From Pedobacter psychroterrae (lineage in GTDB: Bacteria; Bacteroidota; Bacteroidia; Sphingobacteriales; Sphingobacteriaceae): a DNA stretch of 64,000 nt. The position numbers were made by a program, and so were the translations under genes. The stretch spans positions 1 through 64,000 of the forward strand of contig NZ_SJSL01000002.1 in NCBI RefSeq assembly GCF_004331695.1, written 5' to 3'. Every line of letters begins with the position of its first letter. Positions within the stretch are counted from its first letter, which is position 1. The notes under the pieces were generated by a model. That model was not told where the DNA came from. It searched no databases and worked only from the letters and a program-made list of their open reading frames with translations. Positions 23,243 through 31,022 of the stretch are shown in pieces.

Positions 23243-25595
23243 AATAGTCTGGGTTTTTATAATGATGTTGATCTGAATGGTAATATAACCTGTCGGCCAT
23301 ATTTAGTGGTTTACCGGAGTAATAGTAGTTATGGAAGTTACTATCTACATAATCATTCAGAATAATAGCTATATTTAATAATCCCAGTTCTATTTTTAAT
23401 TGATCTGGAGTTGTTGCGAAATGACGTTTAGAAATGCCGGAACGTATAATGAATAATGTGATGTCTGCCATTTTTAGTAAGGGTTTTCCATCAGTTACTA
23501 ATCCTATTGGGGCAGAATCTATGAGGATAAAGTCGTATTTCCCCTTAAAACCGTCTAGTAAATCCTGCATTTTTTGACTGTGAAGTAATTCTGAAGGATT
23601 GGGTGGCACCGGACCGGAGGTGATCAGGTCAAGATTTTTTATTTCAGTCTGAATTATTATTTCTTTAGCAGCCACTTGTCCTGATAGAAACTTACTTAAC
23701 CCGGTTAGATTGCTGATGTTGAAACTGTCGTGGAGTCTGGATTTTCTTAGGTCAGCTGCAATAAGCAATACTTTTTTTTCAGTTAAGGTTAGTGAGATTG
23801 CCAGATTTGTGGATATAAAAGATTTGCCTTCACCAGAAATTTCTGAGGTTATACAGATGATTTTACTATTCTTTTCGGAGGCGAAAAAGCTTAGGTTACT
23901 TCTTACAGACCGGACGGATTCGGAGAATAAAGAGCGGGGGTCTGTTGTAAAAGCTGAGTGCTTACTGAGATTACCATAATATTTTCTGATTATGCCAATG
24001 ATCGGGGTTTTGCTATAATCCTCAATAGTATTTTTGTTATAAATGTAGGGGTTTAAGAAACGAGCAGCATATATTATTACAAGGCTTGAAATAAAACTTA
24101 GTACTGCCGAAAGGAAATAAACTTTTTTGGGAACTGGCGATATAGCTTTTCCGGGGTATATAGCTTTGTCAATAATGACGGCCCCGGGTGTTACTGCAGC
24201 CCGGGAGATTTCCGCTTCAAGTTTTTTTTCTGCCAGATAACTATAAACTTTTTGGTCTATATCAAATCTGGTCTGGAGATTTATATATTCCCTTTCTGTT
24301 TTAGGAAGATTTGTCAGGCTTAGATTGATACTGTCTGTCTGCATTAATAGAAAGGCAGATTTTTTATTGTTGTGTTCGCGCTGGGATTTGATGTTGTCAT
24401 TGATAGCAATTCTGAGATCGGCTATTTGCTGGTCAAACTGTTTAACCTTTGCTGAATTTTCAGTATAGGTATATAATGACTGCTTTCTGCCAATTATCAG
24501 TTCATTGTATTTTGAGAGTAAATTATTAAGTAGGATGTCTGTAATGCCCGGATGATTGTATGTTAATTGATCAGAACTTTTGGTGTTCAATGCTTTTTCT
24601 ATGGAGGAGATCAAAAGGTGTTCAATCTCTAACATATGCTTTTCTGTTTGCAGATCGACTAAGCGAGTGGTAAGAAGATTTAGATTATCTGTAAAGGTTA
24701 AGGACCCGTTGCCCTGTTTAAACTGTTGTATAGCCAATCCGGAATTTTTAACTTTATCTGCCATTGTTAGAAGTAGAGAGCTGATAAAGCTGGCAGTTTG
24801 AGAGGCCGTGACTGAACGTTGCATTCTGTCAAAATCAAGGTACTCTTTTAAAATTGCATTGAGTATGTCTGTGGCTAAAAATGGATTATTATCTGTTATT
24901 TTAAGATATACTAAACTGCTGTTTTGTGTTTCATCAAATTTTAATGATTTATTGATTTTATCAAATAGCTCTGTTTGATCATTAAACCTGAAAACATACG
25001 ATGTACTTTTCTTTATTCTTTTTCCTAAAGTGATGATGCTAAATTTTAGGCCAGGTAAAGAAATATTTTGTTTGTATTTGTATTCTTTGCAGAACCTTTT
25101 ATCTTGATAAGTATAACATAACTGATAGCTAGCATCTCCGAGGGCATTGAATTCAAAATTTTTATATAGGTAAGTGTTACTTTTATCTATAATATTAATT
25201 TTAAAAGGCTTGTAAGGGTAGAGTTCGGTTGAATAGAGCCCTTTGCTAGAATAAAATGACACATCATAATTTAAAGACTGGATAGCTTTTTGGATGACTG
25301 TTCTCGATCTTATTACTGACTTTTCGGATTCAACCTTGTTAGTCCTGTCGTAAATATTTCTAACGTTAATTAATTCAGATATTTCTGATTTTTTTTCTTC
25401 AAACTTTAATAATGCACTGATTTCATATAACGGGGGAATGTAAGCTAAGTAAGCGTATGCTGCTAGAAACCCAAAGATCAAAGCAGACAATATCCAATAC
25501 CATCTGCTTAAAATAACTTTAACTACACTTATGTAATTAATTCGTTTTTGTAGCAAGGGGTATATTTCCTGATAGTGTTGCGGAGTTGCGTGCAT
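23232..25595 (-). CDS. Wzc-like polysaccharide co-polymerase and tyrosine autokinase
   Basis: This 787-residue inner-membrane protein controls chain length and export. A Wzz domain with two membrane segments (near residues 30-50 and 505) encloses a long periplasmic coiled-coil region. The cytoplasmic BY-kinase has Walker A SGEGKS (Lys591), Walker A' LLIAADLRKS and Walker B FILIDSAP. The first Asp of A' is Ala here; Bacteroidota kinases often differ at that place. The C-terminal tail carries seven tyrosines (NYYY, LYYH, HHYKNPDYFEL), the autophosphorylation cluster. I chose ATG 25595; a TTG two codons upstream is less likely. First gene of the operon. Confidence 0.92.
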   Translation of the reverse strand: MHATPQHYQEIYPLLQKRINYISVVKVILSRWYWILSALIFGFLAAYAYLAYIPPLYEISALLKFEEKKSEISELINVRNIYDRTNKVESEKSVIRSRTVIQKAIQSLNYDVSFYSSKGLYSTELYPYKPFKINIIDKSNTYLYKNFEFNALGDASYQLCYTYQDKRFCKEYKYKQNISLPGLKFSIITLGKRIKKSTSYVFRFNDQTELFDKINKSLKFDETQNSSLVYLKITDNNPFLATDILNAILKEYLDFDRMQRSVTASQTASFISSLLLTMADKVKNSGLAIQQFKQGNGSLTFTDNLNLLTTRLVDLQTEKHMLEIEHLLISSIEKALNTKSSDQLTYNHPGITDILLNNLLSKYNELIIGRKQSLYTYTENSAKVKQFDQQIADLRIAINDNIKSQREHNNKKSAFLLMQTDSINLSLTNLPKTEREYINLQTRFDIDQKVYSYLAEKKLEAEISRAAVTPGAVIIDKAIYPGKAISPVPKKVYFLSAVLSFISSLVIIYAARFLNPYIYNKNTIEDYSKTPIIGIIRKYYGNLSKHSAFTTDPRSLFSESVRSVRSNLSFFASEKNSKIICITSEISGEGKSFISTNLAISLTLTEKKVLLIAADLRKSRLHDSFNISNLTGLSKFLSGQVAAKEIIIQTEIKNLDLITSGPVPPNPSELLHSQKMQDLLDGFKGKYDFILIDSAPIGLVTDGKPLLKMADITLFIIRSGISKRHFATTPDQLKIELGLLNIAIILNDYVDSNFHNYYYSGKPLNMADRLYYHSDQHHYKNPDYFEL

Positions 25596-25705
25596 TTTCA
25601 AAATATTGGTACAGAAATAAGAGTTTTGGATCTTTTCATTAAATGTTGATTTTTAATACAAAATATTGATTTTTTATTAATTAATGTAATTTTATAATTT
25701 TTTAT

Positions 25706-25713
25706 TATTTTTG
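25706..25713 (+). promoter_or_regulatory. Likely -7 box of the divergent GT2 gene
   Basis: TATTTTTG matches TAnnTTTG exactly and lies 23 bp before the ATG at 25736. The surrounding 134-bp divergent region is extremely AT-rich and no -33 TTTG is found at the usual spacing. The Wzc operon must also start from this region on the minus strand. Confidence 0.4.
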
Positions 25714-25735
25714 TGGTCAAATATATTAATTACAA

Positions 25736-26482
25736 ATGAAAGTTAGCATAGTGACTGTGGTTTTTAATTGTTTTAGATTTATAGGGCCTTGTATAGAGTC
25801 AGTAGTGTCCCAGGATTATCTTGATATTGAGTATATTATGGTGGACGGTGGGTCGGTTGACGGTACTATTTCGGTGATAAAAAAATATATGGACAACATT
25901 GATCATTTTATCAGTGATCAGGATTTGGGTATGTATGATGCATTAAACAAAGGAATAGGGATGGCAACGGGTGATTTGGTTGGAATTTTAAATGCAGATG
26001 ATCGTTTAGCTAGTGTTGATGTGATCTCCTCTGTTGTGGATTGCTTTAGGAATATGGGCTGTGAGGCAGTTTATGGAAATCTTAAATTTATAAAGCGCGG
26101 TAAAGATTGTTCAATTACCAGGAACTGGAAGTCGAAGCCCTATACCCCCAATGATTTTTTATACGGGTGGATGCCACCACATCCTACTTTATATATTGAA
26201 AGAAGTGTGCTGTATACTGCCGGGCGGTATTCATTGAAATTTGGTACATGTGCCGATTATGACATGATTTTGCGGCTTTTGTATAAGAATAGAGTCAACG
26301 CAGTATTTTTGGATAAACTAATGGTTATTATGAGAAAGGGTGGGATGAGTAATGGGTCCGTAAAAAAAATAGTCTCAGCAATTATTAATGATTATCGTGT
26401 TTTGGTTCATAATGAAATACCTAATCCTTTGATTGCTTTAATGCTTAAAAAAGTCAGAAAATTGAATCAGTTTTTTAATTAA
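25736..26482 (+). CDS. GT2 glycosyltransferase (WcaE-like)
   Basis: The 248-residue GT-A enzyme has VSIVTVVFNCFRFIGPCIES, then IMVDGGSVDGT and the metal-binding LNADDR, followed by DMILRLLYK. The type is close to colanic acid WcaE and other repeat-unit transferases. It lies divergent from the operon and shares its control region, so it probably serves the same polysaccharide. No membrane segment is seen. Confidence 0.87.
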   Translation: MKVSIVTVVFNCFRFIGPCIESVVSQDYLDIEYIMVDGGSVDGTISVIKKYMDNIDHFISDQDLGMYDALNKGIGMATGDLVGILNADDRLASVDVISSVVDCFRNMGCEAVYGNLKFIKRGKDCSITRNWKSKPYTPNDFLYGWMPPHPTLYIERSVLYTAGRYSLKFGTCADYDMILRLLYKNRVNAVFLDKLMVIMRKGGMSNGSVKKIVSAIINDYRVLVHNEIPNPLIALMLKKVRKLNQFFN

Positions 26483-26560
26483 TAGAGGTACATGGGTACT
26501 TTATTGAGGAGATAAGCCGATTTTCTCTTCTAAAAATAAGACTGCTATTGAGAATATAGG

Positions 26561-26568
26561 TACTTTTG
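26561..26568 (+). promoter_or_regulatory. Likely -7 box of gap
   Basis: TACTTTTG matches TAnnTTTG. Transcription would start near 26574, only about 7 nt before ATG 26581 and about 16 nt before ATG 26590, which favours the second ATG. No -33 box at proper distance was found. Confidence 0.4.
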
Positions 26569-26580
26569 CTCATATAATAA

Positions 26581-27585
26581 ATGAGCAGAATGAATATTGC
26601 AATCAATGGTTTCGGTAGAATTGGACGTGTTTTTTTGCGCAAGGCTATCGAGAGAGGTATAGATATTATTGCTATCAATGATCTTGGCGATACAGCAACT
26701 TTGGCCCATCTTTTTAAATATGATACTGTCCACGGGGGATTTAATGGCAGAATTGAATTCGATAAAGATCATTTGATCATAAATGGAAAAAGAATCATTG
26801 TATGTACAAAGGCTAATCCTGAACAATTACCCTGGAGAGAACTTGATATTGATTTGGTATTGGAGGCTACGGGTAAGTTTACCACCAGGGCGGGGGCGGA
26901 ACTTCACCTTAATGCGGGAGCAAAGCAAGTACTCATTTCGGCGCCTTCACCTGACAAAGATGTTCCGATGCTGGTCATGGGGGTTAATGATGATGAAGTG
27001 AACTTACATTCTTCAGTTCTTTCTAATGCTTCTTGTACTACTAATAATGTAGCGCCAATGATCAAAATACTAAATGATAAGTGGGGAATTTTGGAAGGCT
27101 ACATCACTACTATACATTCCATGACCGGAGATCAAAATTTACATGATGCGCCACACAAGGATTTGCGAAGAGCACGGGCTGCTTCTGCATCCATTATTCC
27201 TACGAGTACAGGTGCTGCCAAAGCAATTACCAATATCTTTCCTCATCTGGAAAATAAATTGGGTGGAGCAGGAATCAGAGTACCTGTATTAAATGGTTCG
27301 TTAACGGATTTTACATGTATTTTGAAATCCCATACAACCATTGAAAAAATTAATGCGGCGTTTAAAAAAGCATCAGAGAACGAATTAAGTGCCATCCTGG
27401 AATATACGGAAGATCCGATAGTATCTGTAGATATATTGGACAATCCTCATTCCTGCATATTTGATGCGCAACTTACATCTATAGTGGGGGATCTTGTTAA
27501 GGTTGTTGGATGGTACGACAATGAATCAGGTTATTCTGCAAGGTTAGTTGATGTTGTTCAAAAAATTATAAACCTTAATGAATAG
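26581..27585 (+). CDS. gap: Glyceraldehyde-3-phosphate dehydrogenase
   Basis: This 334-residue glycolytic enzyme oxidises glyceraldehyde 3-phosphate to 1,3-bisphosphoglycerate. The NAD site is INGFGRIGR (8-16) with Asp34 in AINDLG, the residue that selects NAD. The active site SNASCTTN has Cys152, and IHSMTGDQ carries the histidine. The second ATG (26590, MNIAINGFGRIG) is an equally good or better start, given the family's usual beginning and the -7 box at 26561-26568. pgk follows after 253 bp. Confidence 0.95.
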   Translation: MSRMNIAINGFGRIGRVFLRKAIERGIDIIAINDLGDTATLAHLFKYDTVHGGFNGRIEFDKDHLIINGKRIIVCTKANPEQLPWRELDIDLVLEATGKFTTRAGAELHLNAGAKQVLISAPSPDKDVPMLVMGVNDDEVNLHSSVLSNASCTTNNVAPMIKILNDKWGILEGYITTIHSMTGDQNLHDAPHKDLRRARAASASIIPTSTGAAKAITNIFPHLENKLGGAGIRVPVLNGSLTDFTCILKSHTTIEKINAAFKKASENELSAILEYTEDPIVSVDILDNPHSCIFDAQLTSIVGDLVKVVGWYDNESGYSARLVDVVQKIINLNE

Positions 27586-27724
27586 CTGTATATCTGAAAA
27601 AAAATACACCGTCACCAAGAAGCAAATTTAGTGAGGTAGCTACGACGTTGCTTTTTTGGGTAAGAAACAGCATGCAGAAATTATAAATTTTGCAGTTGAA
27701 GTACTTACATCCGCGAATGCTGCT

Positions 27725-27732
27725 TATATTTG
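27725..27732 (+). promoter_or_regulatory. Possible -7 box of pgk
   Basis: TATATTTG matches TAnnTTTG and would give a leader of about 100 nt. No convincing -33 box is present (GTTG at 27695-27698 is 26 bp away). The 253-bp gap between gap and pgk otherwise shows no gene. A 40-codon open frame (27641-27763) inside it has no start codon. Confidence 0.3.
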
Positions 27733-27838
27733 GTGCAGCGCAAGAAGTCCTGCTAGCTGATTTTGATTAACCCTTATCAGTCCGCATTACAATATGGTTA
27801 GGCATTTAATCTAAAAACTATTACAACAATAATTAAAT

Positions 27839-29032
27839 ATGAGAACAATAGACCAATTCAATTTCGCAGATAAAAAAGCTCTAATCAGAGTAGACTTTAA
27901 TGTTCCTCTGGATAAGGACTTTAACATAACCGATGATAAGAGGATGCGGGCAGCATTGCCAACTATTAATAAAATATTAAATGACGGAGGCAGTGTAATC
28001 TTGATGTCGCATTTGGGCAGACCCAAAGGCGGACCAGAAGATAAGTATTCATTAAGGCATATCCTTGGAGATCTGTCGAGAATGTTAGATATCGAGGTTC
28101 AGTTTGCAGAAGATTGTATAAGTAAAGAAGCGATCGACAAAGGAAGAAATCTAGTTCCGGGGCAAGTGTTGCTGTTGGAAAATCTACGGTTTTATAAAGA
28201 AGAAGAAAAAGGAGACAGGGAGTTTGCGGAGAAACTATCTCAGTTTGGCGATGTTTATGTAAATGATGCGTTTGGTACCGCACACCGTGCACATGCATCT
28301 ACCGCTATTGTTGCAGAATTTTTTCCTACCGATAAGTACTTTGGTTATTTGATGGCTGAAGAACTGAAAAATGCAGAAAAGGTAAATCATGGAGCTGTTA
28401 AGCCTTTTACAGCAATTATGGGTGGTGCTAAAGTTTCAGATAAGATATTGCTGATAGAAAGTTTATTGGATAAAGTTGATAATCTGATCATTGGAGGTGG
28501 AATGGCCTATACTTTTGCGAAGGCTCTTGGTGGTGAGATTGGTACTTCTTTGCTGGAGGAAGATAGAATGGCACTATGTTTAGAACTGTTAGATAAGGCT
28601 AAAACAAAGGGTGTGAATCTGATCCTGCCACTTGATACAGTTATTGCCGATAAATTTGACAATGAAGCGAATAAGGACACTGTTGATACCGGTCAAATTC
28701 CAGCAGACTGGATGGGTCTTGATATTGGGCCGAAAACAATTGATCTGTTTTCTAAAACGATCAAAGAATCTAAAACCTTGTTGTGGAACGGGCCAATGGG
28801 TGTTTTTGAGATGGCTAATTTTGAACAAGGTACCCGCGCAATTGCTGAAGCAGTGGTTGATGCCACCCAAAGCAATGGTGCCTTTTCTTTAATTGGTGGC
28901 GGCGATTCGGCGGCAGCAATAGCAAAATTTAATCTGGAAGACCAGGTGAGTTATGTTTCAACAGGAGGAGGAGCATTATTGGAGTATATGGAAGGTAAAG
29001 AATTGCCTGGAGTAAAAGCAATAAATGAATAA
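27839..29032 (+). CDS. pgk: Phosphoglycerate kinase
   Basis: This 397-residue enzyme transfers phosphate from 1,3-bisphosphoglycerate to ADP. The N-terminal [11 protein letters not shown] carries the substrate-binding Asp and Asn, with [11 protein letters not shown] and [12 protein letters not shown] after it. The C-terminal nucleotide domain has GGAKVSDKI and GGGDSAAA. Full length for the family. It continues glycolysis after gap and ends at a strong terminator. Confidence 0.97.
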   Translation: MRTIDQFNFADKKALIRVDFNVPLDKDFNITDDKRMRAALPTINKILNDGGSVILMSHLGRPKGGPEDKYSLRHILGDLSRMLDIEVQFAEDCISKEAIDKGRNLVPGQVLLLENLRFYKEEEKGDREFAEKLSQFGDVYVNDAFGTAHRAHASTAIVAEFFPTDKYFGYLMAEELKNAEKVNHGAVKPFTAIMGGAKVSDKILLIESLLDKVDNLIIGGGMAYTFAKALGGEIGTSLLEEDRMALCLELLDKAKTKGVNLILPLDTVIADKFDNEANKDTVDTGQIPADWMGLDIGPKTIDLFSKTIKESKTLLWNGPMGVFEMANFEQGTRAIAEAVVDATQSNGAFSLIGGGDSAAAIAKFNLEDQVSYVSTGGGALLEYMEGKELPGVKAINE

Positions 29033-29054
29033 CGAATTTGACTAATTTTAAGGG

Positions 29055-29091
29055 CAGGCGTTTCGTTTTTAACGAAACGCCTGTTTTTTTT
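29055..29091 (+). terminator. Rho-independent terminator of pgk
   Basis: A perfect 13-bp stem CAGGCGTTTCGTT / AACGAAACGCCTG (29055-29067 / 29071-29083) with a 3-nt loop is followed by eight T. It separates glycolysis from the dcw cluster. Confidence 0.9.
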
Positions 29092-29161
29092 GCCACTTTC
29101 TACCACCACAATTTTATGTGTTTTTGAGGTAAAACGGAAGAAAATGGTAGTCTTTTAATAT

Positions 29162-29199
29162 GTGGAAAACTTTTTGTGGTGTAATGTGGTAAAAAGTGG
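29162..29199 (+). promoter_or_regulatory. Likely MraZ-binding boxes (GTGG repeats)
   Basis: GTGG occurs at 29162, 29176, 29186 and 29196; the last three are spaced by exactly 10 bp, one helical turn. MraZ is known to bind short direct repeats upstream of its own gene (TGGG-type in E. coli, AAAGTG-type in mollicutes). ACCACCACAA near 29102-29111 is a further, inverted copy. The boxes end 45 bp before the mraZ ATG. Confidence 0.6.
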
Positions 29200-29243
29200 T
29201 AGAAGTACCTATTTTTACATTACATAAAATTGCACGTATTAAA

Positions 29244-29717
29244 ATGGTTCAACTGTTAGGAGAGTTTGATTGTAAATTAGATGCGAAGGGTCGCCTGATG
29301 GTGCCGTCGAGTCTAAAAAAGCAACTGCCAAACGTTGAGCAAGAGGGACTTGTGATTAATCGTGGTTTTGAGAAGCATCTGGTGATCTATCCTAAAAAAG
29401 TATGGGAGAAAATTGTTCAGGACCTGAGTAAGTTAAATCCTTACGAACCAAAAACGCGTGAATTCGTACGATTGTTTACCCGTGGGGCCACTGAGCTGAC
29501 CTTGGATGCCACGGGTAGGGTTAATTTGCCAAAAACTTTGATGGAATCTGCCGGGATTGAAATTAATGCTGAGTTGGTGCTTGCCTGTCAGATTGATAAG
29601 ATTGAGGTATGGTCTAAAAAAGTTTATGAAGCTTTATTTGATAAGGACCCCGCAGATTTTGCAATGCTCGCTGCTGAAGTGATGGGTAATAAGAACAGGA
29701 GGGATGATGGAGAATAA
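29244..29717 (+). CDS. mraZ: Transcriptional regulator MraZ
   Basis: The 157-residue protein has two AbrB-like SpoVT/MraZ domains: GEFDCKLDAKGRLMVPSSLKK in the first and TRGATELTLDATGRVNLPKTL in the second, each with the DxxGR core. It forms ring-shaped oligomers and controls the dcw operon. I chose ATG 29244 (MVQLLGEFDCKLD); the longer frame from 29196 starts with GTG inside the operator repeats. It overlaps rsmH by 14 bp. Confidence 0.93.
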   Translation: MVQLLGEFDCKLDAKGRLMVPSSLKKQLPNVEQEGLVINRGFEKHLVIYPKKVWEKIVQDLSKLNPYEPKTREFVRLFTRGATELTLDATGRVNLPKTLMESAGIEINAELVLACQIDKIEVWSKKVYEALFDKDPADFAMLAAEVMGNKNRRDDGE

Positions 29718-30612
29718 TTACCATGTTCCTGTATTGTTAAAGGAATGTATTGGAGGATTGAATATTAAACCTGATGGGGTTTATGTTGATGTTACTTTTG
29801 GTGGAGGTGGTCATTCCAGGGAAATTTTAAAGCATTTAGGTGAAAATGGGGTTTTAGTGGCCTTCGATCAGGATCCTGATGCACAAAGAAACAAGATAGC
29901 GGATTCCCGTTTTCATTTTGTTGATCAAAATTTTGCTTTTCTTAAAAATAATCTTCGTTTACTGGGTATTAAAGAAGTAGATGGAATTCTTGCAGACCTG
30001 GGTGTTTCTTCTCATCAATTTAATGAGCCTGAACGGGGATTTTCTACAAGATTTGAATCTAATCTGGATATGAGGATGGATAAAGCTGGTAAATTAACAG
30101 CGGCTGAAGTGCTGAATACCTACTCAGAAGATCAATTGCATAAGCTGTTTGGCATATATGGCGAAGTTAAAAACGCAAAATCACTGGCAAAAGCAGTGGT
30201 TACTGGTCGCATAGATCAACCTATCCGGACTTTAGCTGATTTTAAACGAGCTGCAGGAACTCATATACCCAAAGGCAAAGAAAATAAGTATATGGCCCAG
30301 GTATTTCAGGCGCTTCGAATTGAAGTGAATGCAGAAATTGATGTTCTTGAAGATTTTTTAGTTCAAACCGCCGAAGTAATGAAAAGTGGTGGCAGACTGG
30401 TGGTTATGTCGTACCACTCGCTGGAGGACAGACCTGTGAAAAATTTTTTGGCAAAAGGTAAGTTTAGAGGAGAGGTGGATAAAGATTTTTATGGGAATGA
30501 GCAGAAGCCTTTTACGGTAATTACGAGAAAAGCCGTAATAGCAGATGTAAATGAATTAGAACGGAACAGCCGAGCCAGAAGCGCTAAGTTGAGGATAGGG
30601 GAGAAGATATGA
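29704..30612 (+). CDS. rsmH: 16S rRNA (cytosine-1402 N4)-methyltransferase RsmH
   Basis: This 302-residue SAM-dependent methyltransferase modifies C1402 in the ribosomal P site. It has HVPVLLKECIGGL, motif I VDVTFGGGGHSREIL, then DGILADLGVSSHQF, ERGFSTR and the C-terminal VMSYHSLEDRPVKNF, all signatures of the family (old name mraW). Two adjacent ATG codons (29704, 29707) follow AGGAGGG at 29697-29703; the second has the better spacing. Confidence 0.96.
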   Translation: MMENNYHVPVLLKECIGGLNIKPDGVYVDVTFGGGGHSREILKHLGENGVLVAFDQDPDAQRNKIADSRFHFVDQNFAFLKNNLRLLGIKEVDGILADLGVSSHQFNEPERGFSTRFESNLDMRMDKAGKLTAAEVLNTYSEDQLHKLFGIYGEVKNAKSLAKAVVTGRIDQPIRTLADFKRAAGTHIPKGKENKYMAQVFQALRIEVNAEIDVLEDFLVQTAEVMKSGGRLVVMSYHSLEDRPVKNFLAKGKFRGEVDKDFYGNEQKPFTVITRKAVIADVNELERNSRARSAKLRIGEKI

Positions 30613-31022
30613 ATAACCACTTTAGAGAACATATAGATGAAGAACCTGAGTTGGACGAAGAAATGGATATTAAGGTTAAAGCTAAGAAAGAGCCTGGACC
30701 TGAGAATCAATTCTTTAAAAAATTATTTACCGAAGGAGCTGTAAGTAAAGAATCTGCAACTGAGATGTTGCCTTTTTTGATATTTCTGTCTGTGCTATGT
30801 ATGCTGTATATAGCAAATAGTCATATGGCGGTGAAGAATATAAGGAATATAGACAAATTAAATAAGGAAGTAAAAGAACTCAGCTGGGAATATAAGTCTC
30901 TTAAAGCTGATTTGATGTTTAAAAGTAAACTTACTGAAGTTGCTAAAAAAGTAGATACCCTTGGTATTAAAGAATTAACAGAGCCACCAAAAAAAATTAT
31001 AATAAACAGTAATGAATATTAG
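30609..31022 (+). CDS. ftsL: FtsL-like cell division protein
   Basis: The 137-residue protein has an acidic and then basic cytoplasmic N-terminus, one membrane helix (EMLPFLIFLSVLCMLYIANSH, about 57-77) and a periplasmic coiled coil (NIDKLNKEVKELSWEYKSLKADL). This is the bitopic design of FtsL. It sits in the FtsL position of the dcw cluster, with 4-bp and 11-bp overlaps to its neighbours. It would bridge FtsQ and FtsI at the division site. Its low sequence conservation is normal. Confidence 0.82.
   Translation: MNNHFREHIDEEPELDEEMDIKVKAKKEPGPENQFFKKLFTEGAVSKESATEMLPFLIFLSVLCMLYIANSHMAVKNIRNIDKLNKEVKELSWEYKSLKADLMFKSKLTEVAKKVDTLGIKELTEPPKKIIINSNEY

Noticed and set aside
27641..27763. Forty-codon open frame between gap and pgk
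   Set aside because: It lacks a start codon, has no recognisable motif, and overlaps the possible pgk -7 box; most likely chance.
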